A stretch of 64,000 bases of DNA from Myxococcales bacterium (GTDB lineage Bacteria; Myxococcota; Polyangia; Nannocystales; Nannocystaceae): assembly GCA_016793465.1 (NCBI GenBank), contig JAEUJW010000013.1:8720-72719 (forward strand), read 5' to 3'. Every line of letters starts with the position of its first letter. Within the stretch, counting starts at the first letter, position 1. Position numbers and translations under genes: made by a program. Positions 18,228-26,835 of this stretch are shown here, one piece after another. Under the pieces are notes generated by a model that was not told the origin of the DNA, ran no database searches, and worked only from the letters and a program-made list of their open reading frames with translations.

Positions 18228-20095
18228 CCGGCGACGACCCGCAGCCCGCGCCCGAAGCGTCCGCCGCCGGCTCGGGCGACGGTCAGCCTGTCCTCGAGGA
18301 CAGCCTCTCGAGCTCGAGCGAGGTCAAGCCGGCCCGCGCCGCCCGGGCCACCGTGACGCGCGGCGGGGCCGCGGCCGATCGCGGGGCCGCCGGGTGGTCG
18401 CGCTCGTGGATGCGGATCTCGCGGATCCGCCTGACCCGCGCGGGCCTGCGGATCGTCGTCGGCCCCAACGTGCCGTGGTGGGGTCGCCTCGAGTCGCGGG
18501 TGATCGCCGCGCTGGTGCTGCTCGGCATCCTCAGCGTCGGCGCCTCGGCCTACCTCGTGACCGTGACGGTCCGCTACTACCAGGGCATGGTGCGCTCGGC
18601 GACCGCGCGCACCGTCGACGCGGTCGAGCTCACCAGCCCGTTCTACGGCGAGTTCGTGCAGGCGCGCAAGCAGGCCTACCGCGCCCGCGTGGTCGCGCTG
18701 GCCCGCGAGCTCGAGGTGGCGCTGGCCCGCGGACCCGGCGCGAAGGCCAGCTCGGAGGACTTCGCGACCCGCGCCCGCGTGGCCCTCGGCGCCCAGCTGC
18801 GCCGCGAGGACGGCCTGGTCGAGCTCAGCCTGTCGGCGCGCACGCCCGCCGAGCTGCCCGGCGGGGCGATCGTCGCCGAGCGCCACGGCGAGTTCCCCGA
18901 GGCCGGCGGCGCCTGGATCTGGGTGGTCACCAGCCCCGAGCTCGTCGACCCCGGGCGCCTCGCCGTCAGCCCGCCCGAGCCGCCGTGGCCGCCGCTGCAG
19001 CTGGTCGCGACCTTCGCCCAGAGCCCCGAGCTCGACGCCCGCTACCAGGAGCTCGGCCAGCTGCGCCGCGAGCTCGAGTTCGTGAGCGTCGACGGCGACG
19101 TCGTCATCGAGCGCGGCGAGCTCGGCAACGTGGTGTTCCGGGCGATCATGGCGGCCAGCCTGCTGGTCGTGGTGGTCGCGTTCATGGCCGGCTTCGTGCT
19201 GGCGCGGGCGACCACCCGCAAGCTCTCGCAGTTCACCGAGGTGATCCTGCGGGTGGCCAGCGGCGACGTGAAGGCGCGGGTCCCCGACCTCGGCCAGGAC
19301 GAGCTCGGCCAGCTCGGCGCCGCCTTCAACGGCATGCTCGACGAGCTCGAGTCGGCCTCGCAGAAGCTGAGCTACCTGCAGCGCGTCGGCGCCTGGCAGG
19401 AGATGGCCCGCCGCATCGCCCACGAGATCAAGAACCCGCTGACCCCGATCCAGCTGGCCGTGCAGCAGATCCGCGAGAAGGACCCCGGCCAGGACGCGGC
19501 CTTCACCCGCATGCTGCAGACCTCGGTCGAGATCGTCGAGGACGAGATCGAGTCGCTGCGCCGCATGGTCACCAGCTTCTCGCGCTTCGCCAAGGTCCCC
19601 GAGGCCCACCTCGAGCCGGTGGAGATCGCCCGCATGGTCGCCGAGTTCGACCGGGCCTACGGCCACCTCACCGAGCGGGAGTCCGACGTGCTCGAGGTCC
19701 AGCCCGTGCCCCCGGGCCTGGTCATCCTCGGCGACCGCCAGCTGCTAAAGCAGTGCCTGGTCAACCTGGTCGAGAACGCGGTGCTGTCGCAGCGCGAACG
19801 CGGGCCGGTGCACGTGCGCGTGTCCGTGCGCGCGGTGCCCCACGAGCCCGGGGTCGACCCCGCCCTGCCGCCGACCGCCGCCGAGCTGCGGGTCGAGGAC
19901 AACGGCCCCGGCATCGCCCCGGACCGCCGCGAGCGGGTGTTCGAGCCCTACGAGTCGACGCGCAAAGAAGGCACCGGCCTCGGCCTGGCGATCGTCAAGA
20001 AGGTGGTGCTCGACCACGGCGGCGAGGTCCGGATCGAGGACAGCGAGCTCGGCGGCGCCGCCGTGGTCCTGCGCTTGCCGCTGCACGGCGCCTGA
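18224..20095 (+). CDS. NtrY-like membrane sensor histidine kinase
   Basis: 623 residues. A disordered cytoplasmic N-terminus is followed by TM1 (about 93-113), a ~190-residue extracytoplasmic sensor region, TM2 (about 307-327), HAMP (about 328-380), the HisKA H-box AHEIKNPLTP with His400, and an HATPase domain with ENAV, DNGPGIAP and GTGLGL. The architecture and H-box are NtrY-like. No NtrX-type response regulator follows, so its partner is elsewhere or is the divergent CheY-like receiver. It is coupled to the DUF4390-like gene by ATGA overlap. Confidence 0.93.
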   Translation: MTGDDPQPAPEASAAGSGDGQPVLEDSLSSSSEVKPARAARATVTRGGAAADRGAAGWSRSWMRISRIRLTRAGLRIVVGPNVPWWGRLESRVIAALVLLGILSVGASAYLVTVTVRYYQGMVRSATARTVDAVELTSPFYGEFVQARKQAYRARVVALARELEVALARGPGAKASSEDFATRARVALGAQLRREDGLVELSLSARTPAELPGGAIVAERHGEFPEAGGAWIWVVTSPELVDPGRLAVSPPEPPWPPLQLVATFAQSPELDARYQELGQLRRELEFVSVDGDVVIERGELGNVVFRAIMAASLLVVVVAFMAGFVLARATTRKLSQFTEVILRVASGDVKARVPDLGQDELGQLGAAFNGMLDELESASQKLSYLQRVGAWQEMARRIAHEIKNPLTPIQLAVQQIREKDPGQDAAFTRMLQTSVEIVEDEIESLRRMVTSFSRFAKVPEAHLEPVEIARMVAEFDRAYGHLTERESDVLEVQPVPPGLVILGDRQLLKQCLVNLVENAVLSQRERGPVHVRVSVRAVPHEPGVDPALPPTAAELRVEDNGPGIAPDRRERVFEPYESTRKEGTGLGLAIVKKVVLDHGGEVRIEDSELGGAAVVLRLPLHGA

Positions 20096-20138
20096 CGGCC
20101 GCGGGTGCGCGCATGTACGACTCGCCCCGGCGGGCCCC

Positions 20139-20154
20139 CTGTAAAATCGTTTTT
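20139..20154. promoter_or_regulatory. AT-rich inverted repeat GTAAAA-N4-TTTTAC
   Basis: A 6-bp inverted repeat with a 4-nt centre in an otherwise very GC-rich intergenic gap, about 120 bp before the next start. Its AT composition argues against a terminator. It could be an operator or part of a promoter for the VIT-vWA gene. Confidence 0.3.
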
Positions 20155-20276
20155 ACCCATCTACCCGCGTACTTGCACCCCCGGAGGGCCTATGCGACGG
20201 TGGTCGGGTGGACGAGGTGCGGGGCTCCGGGCGTAAGCCGGGGCAGGGGGGCGGCGTGATCGGGCGCGCGGACGGC

Positions 20277-23200
20277 ATGAACAGTGGCAGCACAGCGATT
20301 CGTCGAGTCCGCGTCCGCCCGGCGCGCGTCGCCGCGTCGTCGCTCGTCGCCCTGTGCCTCGCGTGCAACCCGGGCGCCGCGACCACCAGCGCCCCGGAGC
20401 CGCCGCCCGCGCCGAAGCCCGACGAGGTGGCCCTCGCGCGCGGCAACCCGATCTCGCTCGTCGCGTCCGACGGCACCGCCGTCAACCTGCGCAGCGTCGC
20501 CGTGCGCTCGTCGATCGACGAGCCGCTGGCGTTCACCGAGCTCGAGCTGGTGTTCGACAACCCCGAGGGGCGCCAGCTCGACGGACGCCTCTCGGTCGCG
20601 CTGCCGGCCGACGCCCGCCTGACCCGCTTCGCCCGCGCCGCCGGACCCGGCGCGCCGTGGGTCGAGTCCGAGGTCGTGCCGCGCCGCACCGCCTACGCCG
20701 CCCTGAAGTCGACGGTCGGCGCCGAGGAGCCCGCGCTCGCGGTCCGCGGCGGCAACCTCGTCGCCCGCGTCGACGCCATCGCCGCCCGCGAGCCGACCCG
20801 CCTGGTCCTCGCCTACGTGCAGGAGCTCCGCGGCCGCGGCGACCCCTACCGCATCCCGCTCGCCGGCCTGCCGACGCTCCGCGAGTTCACCGTGCGCGTC
20901 AACTCCCGCACGCCGATCAACCTCGGCGGCGACCCGCAGGTCCAGAAGTCGACCGGCCTCGGCACGCCGTATGGCCCCGAGGTCAGGTTCACCAACTACC
21001 GCCCGACCCGCGACCTCACCGTCAACTTCTCCGGCCCCCGCGAGCTCGGCCTGCGCCGCGACGCCATGGTCGTGGCCCGCCTCGCCCCCGTCCCGCACGA
21101 CCACCCCGCGCCGCTCGACAGCCTCACCGTCCTGTTCGACACCAGCGCCTCGCAGGCGCTCGGCTTCGAGGCCCAGGTCGACCGCCTGCGCGACGTGCTC
21201 GCCGCCCTCGATCGCCGCCTCGCCGCCGACATCCCGCTGCGCGTGCTGGCCTTCGACCAGACCGTCGAGACCGTGTTCGAGGGCCGCCTCGGCGCCTTCG
21301 GCCCGGCCGAGCTGGCCGCCCTGCGCAGCCGCGGGGCCTTCGGCGCGTCCAACCTCTCCAGCGCCCTGCGCGTCGCCGCCAGCCACGGCGAGGCCCGCTA
21401 CCAGCGCCTCCTCATCATGACCGACGGAGCCGTGACCGCCGGCCCCGCCACCAACGCCACCTTGCGCGGCGAGGCGGCCCGCCTGCTCGACGCCGGCGTG
21501 GTCCGCATCGACGTGCTCGGCTTCGGCGGCCACGGCGACGGCGGCCTGCTCCGCGACCTCACCGCCGCGGCGCCCAACCACCGCGGCCTCGTCCTCGGCG
21601 GCGACCTCTCGTCCGACGCGGTCGCCCTCAAGCTCAGCCGCGGCGTGGTCCACGACGTCACCGTCGCCGTCGAGGGCAGCGCCTGGGTCTACCCCGAGAA
21701 GATCGACGCGCTGCAGGCCGGCGACGACGTCCTGATCTACGCCGGCCTCGAGCAGGACTCGCCGCGCTGGGACCGCTTCGCCGTGCACCTCAGCGGCGGC
21801 GAGCACCTCGGCCGCGACTTCCCGGTCCCGCTGGTCGAGACGCGCTCCCCGCTGCTCGCCGACGCCTGGTCCGGCGCCCGCGCCAGCTGGCTGATCGACC
21901 AGGCCCGCCGCCACTGCGTCGGCGACGACCGCTCGCTGTGCGACCAGTGGCGCCAGCGCGCGCTCGACTGGTCGGTGACCAAGCGCGTCATCAACGACAT
22001 CACCGCCATGGTCGTGCTGCCCTCGCACGCCGCCGACCTCGCGCGCTTCGCCTCGCGCTCGCCCGGCGCGGTCGTCAGCCTCGACCCCGCCGACCTGCCG
22101 GCGTTCCTCGCGGTCGGCAACGACGGCCTCGAGTGGGCCCCGCGCGAGCCCCTCGACCCCGCCGCCCCGCGCTTCGGCAGCGCCGAGGCCTACCCGCTGC
22201 GCTTCGACCTGTCCCCGGGGCCATGGTGGGACGCGCCCGCCGCCCCCAAGCCGACCGCCGTGCGCCAGCCCGAGCCGCCGCGCAGCCTGGTCCGCCGCCC
22301 GCCGCGGCGCCCGTCGCGACCTGTCCCCGAGGACAGATCGGTCGACGGCCCGACGCCGGTCCCCGACGCCGAGCTGCCCGACAAGGACGCCGGCGCCGCG
22401 CTCCACGGCAGCCCCGGCCCGCACCGCACCCCCGAGGACGCCTACGAGGGCAACTTCCTCACCGTCATGAACCTGCTGTCGACGTGGAACGCCAAGGGCC
22501 AGGCCCTCGACGTGGCCCGCCGCTGGCACCGCGCCGAGCCCGGCGACGTGATGGCGCTCGTCGCCCTCGGCCAGGCGCTCGAGGCCCACGGCCGCGGCGA
22601 TCAGGCCGCCCGCGCCTACGGCTCGATCATCGACCTCTACCCCGGCCGCGCCGACATGCGCCGCCTCGCCGCCGCCCGCCTCGAGCGCCTCGGCGAGCCC
22701 CACCAGTGGCTGGCGATCGACGCCTACGGCCGGGCCATCGAGCAGCGCTCCGACGACCCCGCCGGCTACCGCCTCTACGCCTACGCCCTGCTGCGCGCCA
22801 ACTACTACCGCGAGGCCTTCGAGGCGCTCGTCGACGGCCTCGCCTGGGCCCGCAGCGACCCGCGCACGCGCCCGCTCGAGAAGGTCCTGACCGGCGACCT
22901 CGGCCTCGTCGCCGCCGCCTGGATCCGCCGCTGGCCCGATCAGGAGGCCTACGTGCGCGAGGCGCTCAAGATCCACGAGATCGAGCTGCCGACCGAGCCG
23001 TCGCTGCGCTTCGTGCTGTCGTGGGACAACGAGCTCGCCGACCTCGACCTCCACGTGCGCGACGGCCTCGGCTGGCACGCCTTCTACCGCCACAAGGCCC
23101 TCGACTCCGGCGGCTCGCTGTCGGACGACATGGACGCCGGCTACGGCCTCGAGGCCTTCATCATCGACGGCTCGGCCGGCGCCTTCCCGTACCGCGTCGA

Positions 23201-23378
23201 GGTCGGCTACTACGCCCGCGGCGCCAGCCACGGCGGCGGCAAGCTCGAGGTCATCGAGCACGACGGCAACGGCCAGCTGTTCTTCGACCAGCGCCCGTTC
23301 GTGGTCCTGAAGCAGCGCGCCTACGTCGACCTCGGCAGCGTCGCCGCGGCCCCCTCGCAGACGCCTCCCGCCCGCTGA
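20277..23378 (+). CDS. VIT-vWA-TPR lipoprotein
   Basis: 1033 residues from the ATG at 20277; the signal ends with lipobox LCLAC (Cys30). A VIT-like domain (about 50-270) is followed by a von Willebrand A domain with the MIDAS motif DTSAS and LLIMTDGAVT. After a Pro/Arg-rich linker come TPR-like helices (about 720-900), then a beta-rich C-terminal domain with DNELADLDLHVRDG. VIT and vWA together are the inter-alpha-trypsin-inhibitor arrangement; in bacteria these are cell-surface proteins that hold partners through a divalent metal. No partner is evident here. Confidence 0.85.
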   Translation: MNSGSTAIRRVRVRPARVAASSLVALCLACNPGAATTSAPEPPPAPKPDEVALARGNPISLVASDGTAVNLRSVAVRSSIDEPLAFTELELVFDNPEGRQLDGRLSVALPADARLTRFARAAGPGAPWVESEVVPRRTAYAALKSTVGAEEPALAVRGGNLVARVDAIAAREPTRLVLAYVQELRGRGDPYRIPLAGLPTLREFTVRVNSRTPINLGGDPQVQKSTGLGTPYGPEVRFTNYRPTRDLTVNFSGPRELGLRRDAMVVARLAPVPHDHPAPLDSLTVLFDTSASQALGFEAQVDRLRDVLAALDRRLAADIPLRVLAFDQTVETVFEGRLGAFGPAELAALRSRGAFGASNLSSALRVAASHGEARYQRLLIMTDGAVTAGPATNATLRGEAARLLDAGVVRIDVLGFGGHGDGGLLRDLTAAAPNHRGLVLGGDLSSDAVALKLSRGVVHDVTVAVEGSAWVYPEKIDALQAGDDVLIYAGLEQDSPRWDRFAVHLSGGEHLGRDFPVPLVETRSPLLADAWSGARASWLIDQARRHCVGDDRSLCDQWRQRALDWSVTKRVINDITAMVVLPSHAADLARFASRSPGAVVSLDPADLPAFLAVGNDGLEWAPREPLDPAAPRFGSAEAYPLRFDLSPGPWWDAPAAPKPTAVRQPEPPRSLVRRPPRRPSRPVPEDRSVDGPTPVPDAELPDKDAGAALHGSPGPHRTPEDAYEGNFLTVMNLLSTWNAKGQALDVARRWHRAEPGDVMALVALGQALEAHGRGDQAARAYGSIIDLYPGRADMRRLAAARLERLGEPHQWLAIDAYGRAIEQRSDDPAGYRLYAYALLRANYYREAFEALVDGLAWARSDPRTRPLEKVLTGDLGLVAAAWIRRWPDQEAYVREALKIHEIELPTEPSLRFVLSWDNELADLDLHVRDGLGWHAFYRHKALDSGGSLSDDMDAGYGLEAFIIDGSAGAFPYRVEVGYYARGASHGGGKLEVIEHDGNGQLFFDQRPFVVLKQRAYVDLGSVAAAPSQTPPAR

Positions 23379-23476
23379 CGCCGGCCCTGAGCGCCCGCGA
23401 GCCTGCGCGCCGCCGCCGCGGCGAGCGGACGCGGCGGCTTGCGCAACCCGCCGCCATCGTCGACCCTGGTCTTCGC

Positions 23477-24604
23477 ATGATCATCGAACTGGAGCGCGGC
23501 CGTCAGTCGACCCTCGATCAGATCCGGGACCTCGCGGTCCGCTTCGGCAACCGCATCGAGCTCAGCGAGGGCACCGGCGTGCTCGACACGATCCTCGTCA
23601 TCGGCGACGCCCGCGAGTTCGCCGGCCGCGTCGACTTCGTGCGCGGCCTGCCCGGCGTGATGGCCGTGTGGCAGGCCTCGTCGGGCTACAACAACATCGC
23701 CCGGGTGGTGCGCAGCAAGGAGGGCAAGGCCGTGCACCGCGAGCGCCGCATCGTCGACGTCAAGGGCCTCGACGGCAAGCCCCGCCGCTTCGGCGCCGGC
23801 AAGCACATCTTCGTGTGCGGCCCGGACTCGCCGCAGACGCTCGACCAGACCCTCGCCACCGCCCGCCTGGCCCGCGCCGTCGGCGAGAAGTTCGGCGTGG
23901 TCGACCGCGTGATGCTGCGCGGCGGCGCCTACAAGCCGCGCACGCGCCCGACCGACTGGCGCGGCCTCGGCATGAAGGGCATCGCCATGCTCGACGCGGC
24001 CCGCGAGGAGACCGGCCTGCCGTACGTCACCGAGGTCATGGACCACAACCTCGTCGAGCAGATCGGCGAGCACGCCGACATGCTTCAAATTGGCACGCGC
24101 AACGCCCAGAACTTCGACCTGCTCGAGGCCGCCGGCCGCTTCGGCAAGCCCGTGGTCCTGAAGCGCGGCTTCGGCAACGAGGTCGAGGAGTGGTTCTACT
24201 CCGCCGAGTACATCGCCAACCAGGGCAACCTCGACATCGTGCTGTGCGAGCGCGGCATGAAGACGCTGTTCACCAAGGGCGGCTACTGCCGCAACCAGCC
24301 CGACCTCAACGCCTGCACCCACGCGCGCAAGCTGACCATCCTCCCGGTGATCTTCGACCCGAGCCACGTCTCCGGCGACCACCGCATCGTCGCCGAGAAC
24401 CTGATGGCCGCCTGCGGCCACCTCGTCGACGGCACCATCACCGAGACCGTGCACAGCGAACAGTTCCGCCAGGACCAGCTGTGCGACGCCTCGCAGGCCA
24501 TGGTCATGGACGCCTACTCCCGCCTCGTCGAGGCCGTGCTCGAGTTCGAGGCCCACGTCCAGCCCCACCTGCTGGCCATCAACCGCCAGCTCGGCGCGCT
24601 CTGA
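23477..24604 (+). CDS. 3-deoxy-7-phosphoheptulonate (DAHP) synthase, type I-beta
   Basis: 375 residues. First step of the shikimate pathway, joining phosphoenolpyruvate and erythrose 4-phosphate. The N-terminus (MIIELERGRQSTLDQIRDLA) is the ACT/ferredoxin-like regulatory part of type I-beta enzymes. The barrel shows IFVCGPDSPQT, MLRGGAYKPRTRPTDWRGLG, LQIGTRNAQNFDLL, VLKRGFGNEVEEW and FDPSHVSGDH. It differs from the commonest I-beta sequence in places (GPDSPQT for GPCSVE), so a variant subgroup is possible. It lies about 100 bp after the VIT gene and 47 bp before yacG. Confidence 0.92.
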   Translation: MIIELERGRQSTLDQIRDLAVRFGNRIELSEGTGVLDTILVIGDAREFAGRVDFVRGLPGVMAVWQASSGYNNIARVVRSKEGKAVHRERRIVDVKGLDGKPRRFGAGKHIFVCGPDSPQTLDQTLATARLARAVGEKFGVVDRVMLRGGAYKPRTRPTDWRGLGMKGIAMLDAAREETGLPYVTEVMDHNLVEQIGEHADMLQIGTRNAQNFDLLEAAGRFGKPVVLKRGFGNEVEEWFYSAEYIANQGNLDIVLCERGMKTLFTKGGYCRNQPDLNACTHARKLTILPVIFDPSHVSGDHRIVAENLMAACGHLVDGTITETVHSEQFRQDQLCDASQAMVMDAYSRLVEAVLEFEAHVQPHLLAINRQLGAL

Positions 24605-24651
24605 CGCACCCTGCGCTTGCATCGACCCGGCGGGCCCGCTATCACCCCCGC

Positions 24652-24837
24652 GTGCGCGTCCGCTGCCCGATCTGCAACCGCGAGTGCGACATCCCCGACG
24701 ACGCGACCTACCGCCCGTTCTGCTCGTCGCGCTGCAAGACCATCGACCTCGGCAACTGGCTCGGCGAGGCCTACCGCATCTCGAGCCCGCTCGACGCCGC
24801 CGACCTCGAGGACGACGAGCGCCGCGGCACCAATTGA
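24652..24837 (+). CDS. yacG: YacG-type zinc-ribbon protein
   Basis: 61 residues from a GTG at 24652. RCPICNREC and FCSSRCK supply the four zinc Cys residues in the spacing typical of YacG, followed by IDLGNWLGEAYRI, the family signature. YacG binds DNA gyrase and inhibits it in E. coli. It follows the DAHP synthase gene by 47 bp and ends just before a strong hairpin. Confidence 0.92.
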   Translation: MRVRCPICNRECDIPDDATYRPFCSSRCKTIDLGNWLGEAYRISSPLDAADLEDDERRGTN

Positions 24838-24840
24838 GAG

Positions 24841-24869
24841 CGCGGAGCAGGGCAGGGCCCCGCTCCGCG
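24841..24869. terminator. Bidirectional hairpin between yacG and ffh
   Basis: CGCGGAGC at 24841-24848 pairs perfectly with GCTCCGCG at 24862-24869 across a 13-nt loop. It sits in the 48-bp gap between convergent stops. There is no T-run, so it may work with Rho or as an RNA-end hairpin. Confidence 0.55.
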
Positions 24870-24885
24870 TCGTCGCCGCCCGCGG

Positions 24886-26691
24886 CTACTTGCGCCGGTT
24901 CTTGCGCCGGGCCAGCTTCTCGGCCTTGCGCTTCTGGGCGATGGCCTTGTAGTCGATGTTCGACTTCTGCCCCGCCGAGTGGCCGCCCATGCCGCCGATG
25001 CCGCCGAGGTTGGTGTTGCCGCCGGCCGCCGGCCCGCCCATGCCGGGCAGCCCGCCGAGCCCGCCGAGCCCCGGCATGCCGCCCATGCCGGGCATGCCGC
25101 CGCCGAACATGTTGGCCAGCGCCTCGGGGTTCTGGGCCATCTTCCGCAGCGCGTTGAGCTGCTTCAGGCTGCCCATGCCGGGGATCTTGTCGAGCAAGCC
25201 GCCGCCGCCGGCCTTCTTGGGCCCGAGCCCGGGGATGAGCCCGCCGAACATGTCGCCCATCTGGCCGAACATGTCGCGCATGACCACGAAGCGCCCGATG
25301 AGCCCGCGGATGTCGTCCTCCGGGCGGCCGCTGCCGCGCGCCACGCGGGCGATGCGCGACTGCACGAAGTCCGACGGCTTCAGGTTGTTGGGGTCGACCT
25401 TGGCCGGCTCGCGGCGCTTGCGGCGGCTCAGCTTCGACGCCGCCGACTCCTTCGGGTTGGGGTCGTTGGCCGCGAAGAACACCTCGGGCGTGCGCCGCTC
25501 CTCCTTGGTCATCGAGCGGATCATCGCCTCGACCTTCTCGAGCTCCTTGTCGTCGGTGGCCTGCTGCAGCGCCTCGGGCGGGATGTCGATGCCGAACATG
25601 CTGGCCAGCGGCATCTTCTCCATGATGTCCTTCAGGCTGCCCATGCTCTGGATGGTCTTTATCTGCTGCAGGAAGTCGTCCATCGTGAACTGACCCGAGA
25701 GCATCTTCTCGGCGTCCTTGGTGGCCGTCTCCTCGTCGACCACCCCCTGGAAGTCGTTCATCAGGCCCACGAGGTCGCCCATCCCGAGGATGCGACCCGC
25801 GAGGCCCTCGGGGCGGAACTCGTCGAGCTTGTCGAGCTGCTCGCCGATGCCGAGGAACTTGATCGGCTTGCCGGTCACCGACTTGACCGACAGCGCCGCC
25901 CCGCCGCGCGCGTCGCCGTCGAGCTTGGTCAGGATGACCCCGCTGACGTCGAGCCGCTCGTCGAACGCCTTGGCGGTCGTGACCGCGTCCTGGCCGATCA
26001 TCGCGTCGATCACCAGGAAGATGTTCTGCGGCTGGACCCGGACTTTGATGTCCGCGAGCTCCTGCATCAGCGGCGCGTCGATCGTCAGGCGGCCCGCGGT
26101 GTCGTAGATGACGAAGTCGAGGCCCTCGGCGGCCGCGGTGTCGGTCGCGTCGGCGCAGATGTCGACCGGGTTGGCGCCGTCGACCGAGAACACCGGCACG
26201 CCGAGCTGCTCGCCGAGCACCTTCAGCTGGTGCACCGCCGCCGGGCGGTACACGTCGGCCGCGACCAGCATCACCTTGTAGCCGGCCTTCTGCAGCTTGC
26301 GCGCGAGCTTGCCGGTGGTGGTCGTCTTCCCCGAGCCCTGCAGGCCGACCATCATGATCCCGGTCACGCCCTTGCGCGCCCGGTTGAGCGAGGTGTCGAC
26401 CGGCCCCATCAGCGCGATCAGCTCGTCGTGGCAGATCTTGACGAAGTGGTCCTCCGTGCGGACCCGCATGGTCTCGCCGGCCTTCTTGGCGACCAGCTGG
26501 ACCTTCTCGCCGAGCGCCTTCTCCTTGACCGACTGCAGGAACTTCTTGACCACGCCGAACTCGACGTCGGCCTCGAGCAGGCTGAGGCGCACGTCCTTCA
26601 GCGCGGCGTTGACGACGTCCTCCGTCAACTCGCCCTTGCCAGTCACCCGCTCGCGCGCGGCACGGAAACCCTTCGAAATCGTCTCGAACAC
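24886..26691 (-). CDS. ffh: Signal recognition particle GTPase Ffh, enlarged M domain
   Basis: 601 residues from a GTG at 26691, against about 450 usually. N domain (1-95), G domain with GLQGSGKTTTTGK (117-128), DTAGR (196-200) and TKLDGDARGG (254-263), then the Met-rich M domain. Between MTKEERRTP and the RNA-binding SRIARVARGSG block there is an extra ~40-residue basic/Ser-rich stretch (about 402-441). The C-terminus ends in a long Gly/Met repeat and a basic tail. It targets nascent membrane proteins to FtsY. A -10-like TATAAG (complement of 26700-26705) ends 8 nt before the GTG. Confidence 0.95.
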   Translation of the reverse strand: MFETISKGFRAARERVTGKGELTEDVVNAALKDVRLSLLEADVEFGVVKKFLQSVKEKALGEKVQLVAKKAGETMRVRTEDHFVKICHDELIALMGPVDTSLNRARKGVTGIMMVGLQGSGKTTTTGKLARKLQKAGYKVMLVAADVYRPAAVHQLKVLGEQLGVPVFSVDGANPVDICADATDTAAAEGLDFVIYDTAGRLTIDAPLMQELADIKVRVQPQNIFLVIDAMIGQDAVTTAKAFDERLDVSGVILTKLDGDARGGAALSVKSVTGKPIKFLGIGEQLDKLDEFRPEGLAGRILGMGDLVGLMNDFQGVVDEETATKDAEKMLSGQFTMDDFLQQIKTIQSMGSLKDIMEKMPLASMFGIDIPPEALQQATDDKELEKVEAMIRSMTKEERRTPEVFFAANDPNPKESAASKLSRRKRREPAKVDPNNLKPSDFVQSRIARVARGSGRPEDDIRGLIGRFVVMRDMFGQMGDMFGGLIPGLGPKKAGGGGLLDKIPGMGSLKQLNALRKMAQNPEALANMFGGGMPGMGGMPGLGGLGGLPGMGGPAAGGNTNLGGIGGMGGHSAGQKSNIDYKAIAQKRKAEKLARRKNRRK

Positions 26692-26835
26692 GGCCGGCGC
26701 TTATAACACGCCGCCTCGCTCGAGGCGCGGGGGCGGGCAGGGCAGGCGTGCGAACTCACATCTGCCCGCCCGGCCCGGCCGCGGCCCGGCCCGCGCTGGT
26801 GAATCTCACATCCGCGCGGTACGTTGGAGGGCCCC
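26692..26835. promoter_or_regulatory. Divergent promoter region ffh / vWA gene
   Basis: 144 bp between divergent starts. It holds TATAAG on the minus strand (26700-26705) for ffh and TACGTT on the plus strand (26820-26825), 10 nt before the vWA gene's ATG. Two related words, GAACTCACATC near 26752 and GAATCTCACATC near 26801, may be a duplicated operator. Confidence 0.4.

Noticed and set aside
20139..20154. GTAAAA/TTTTAC inverted repeat as terminator of the kinase operon
   Set aside because: The stem is almost all A-T, and a terminator in this genome would need a GC stem; kept only as a possible operator.
20190..23261. 1023-codon open frame antisense to the VIT-vWA gene
   Set aside because: It follows from high GC and codon bias of the plus-strand gene. 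The translation is low-complexity Ala/Gly/Val/Arg with no domains, and the plus strand has a lipobox, VIT and vWA motifs.
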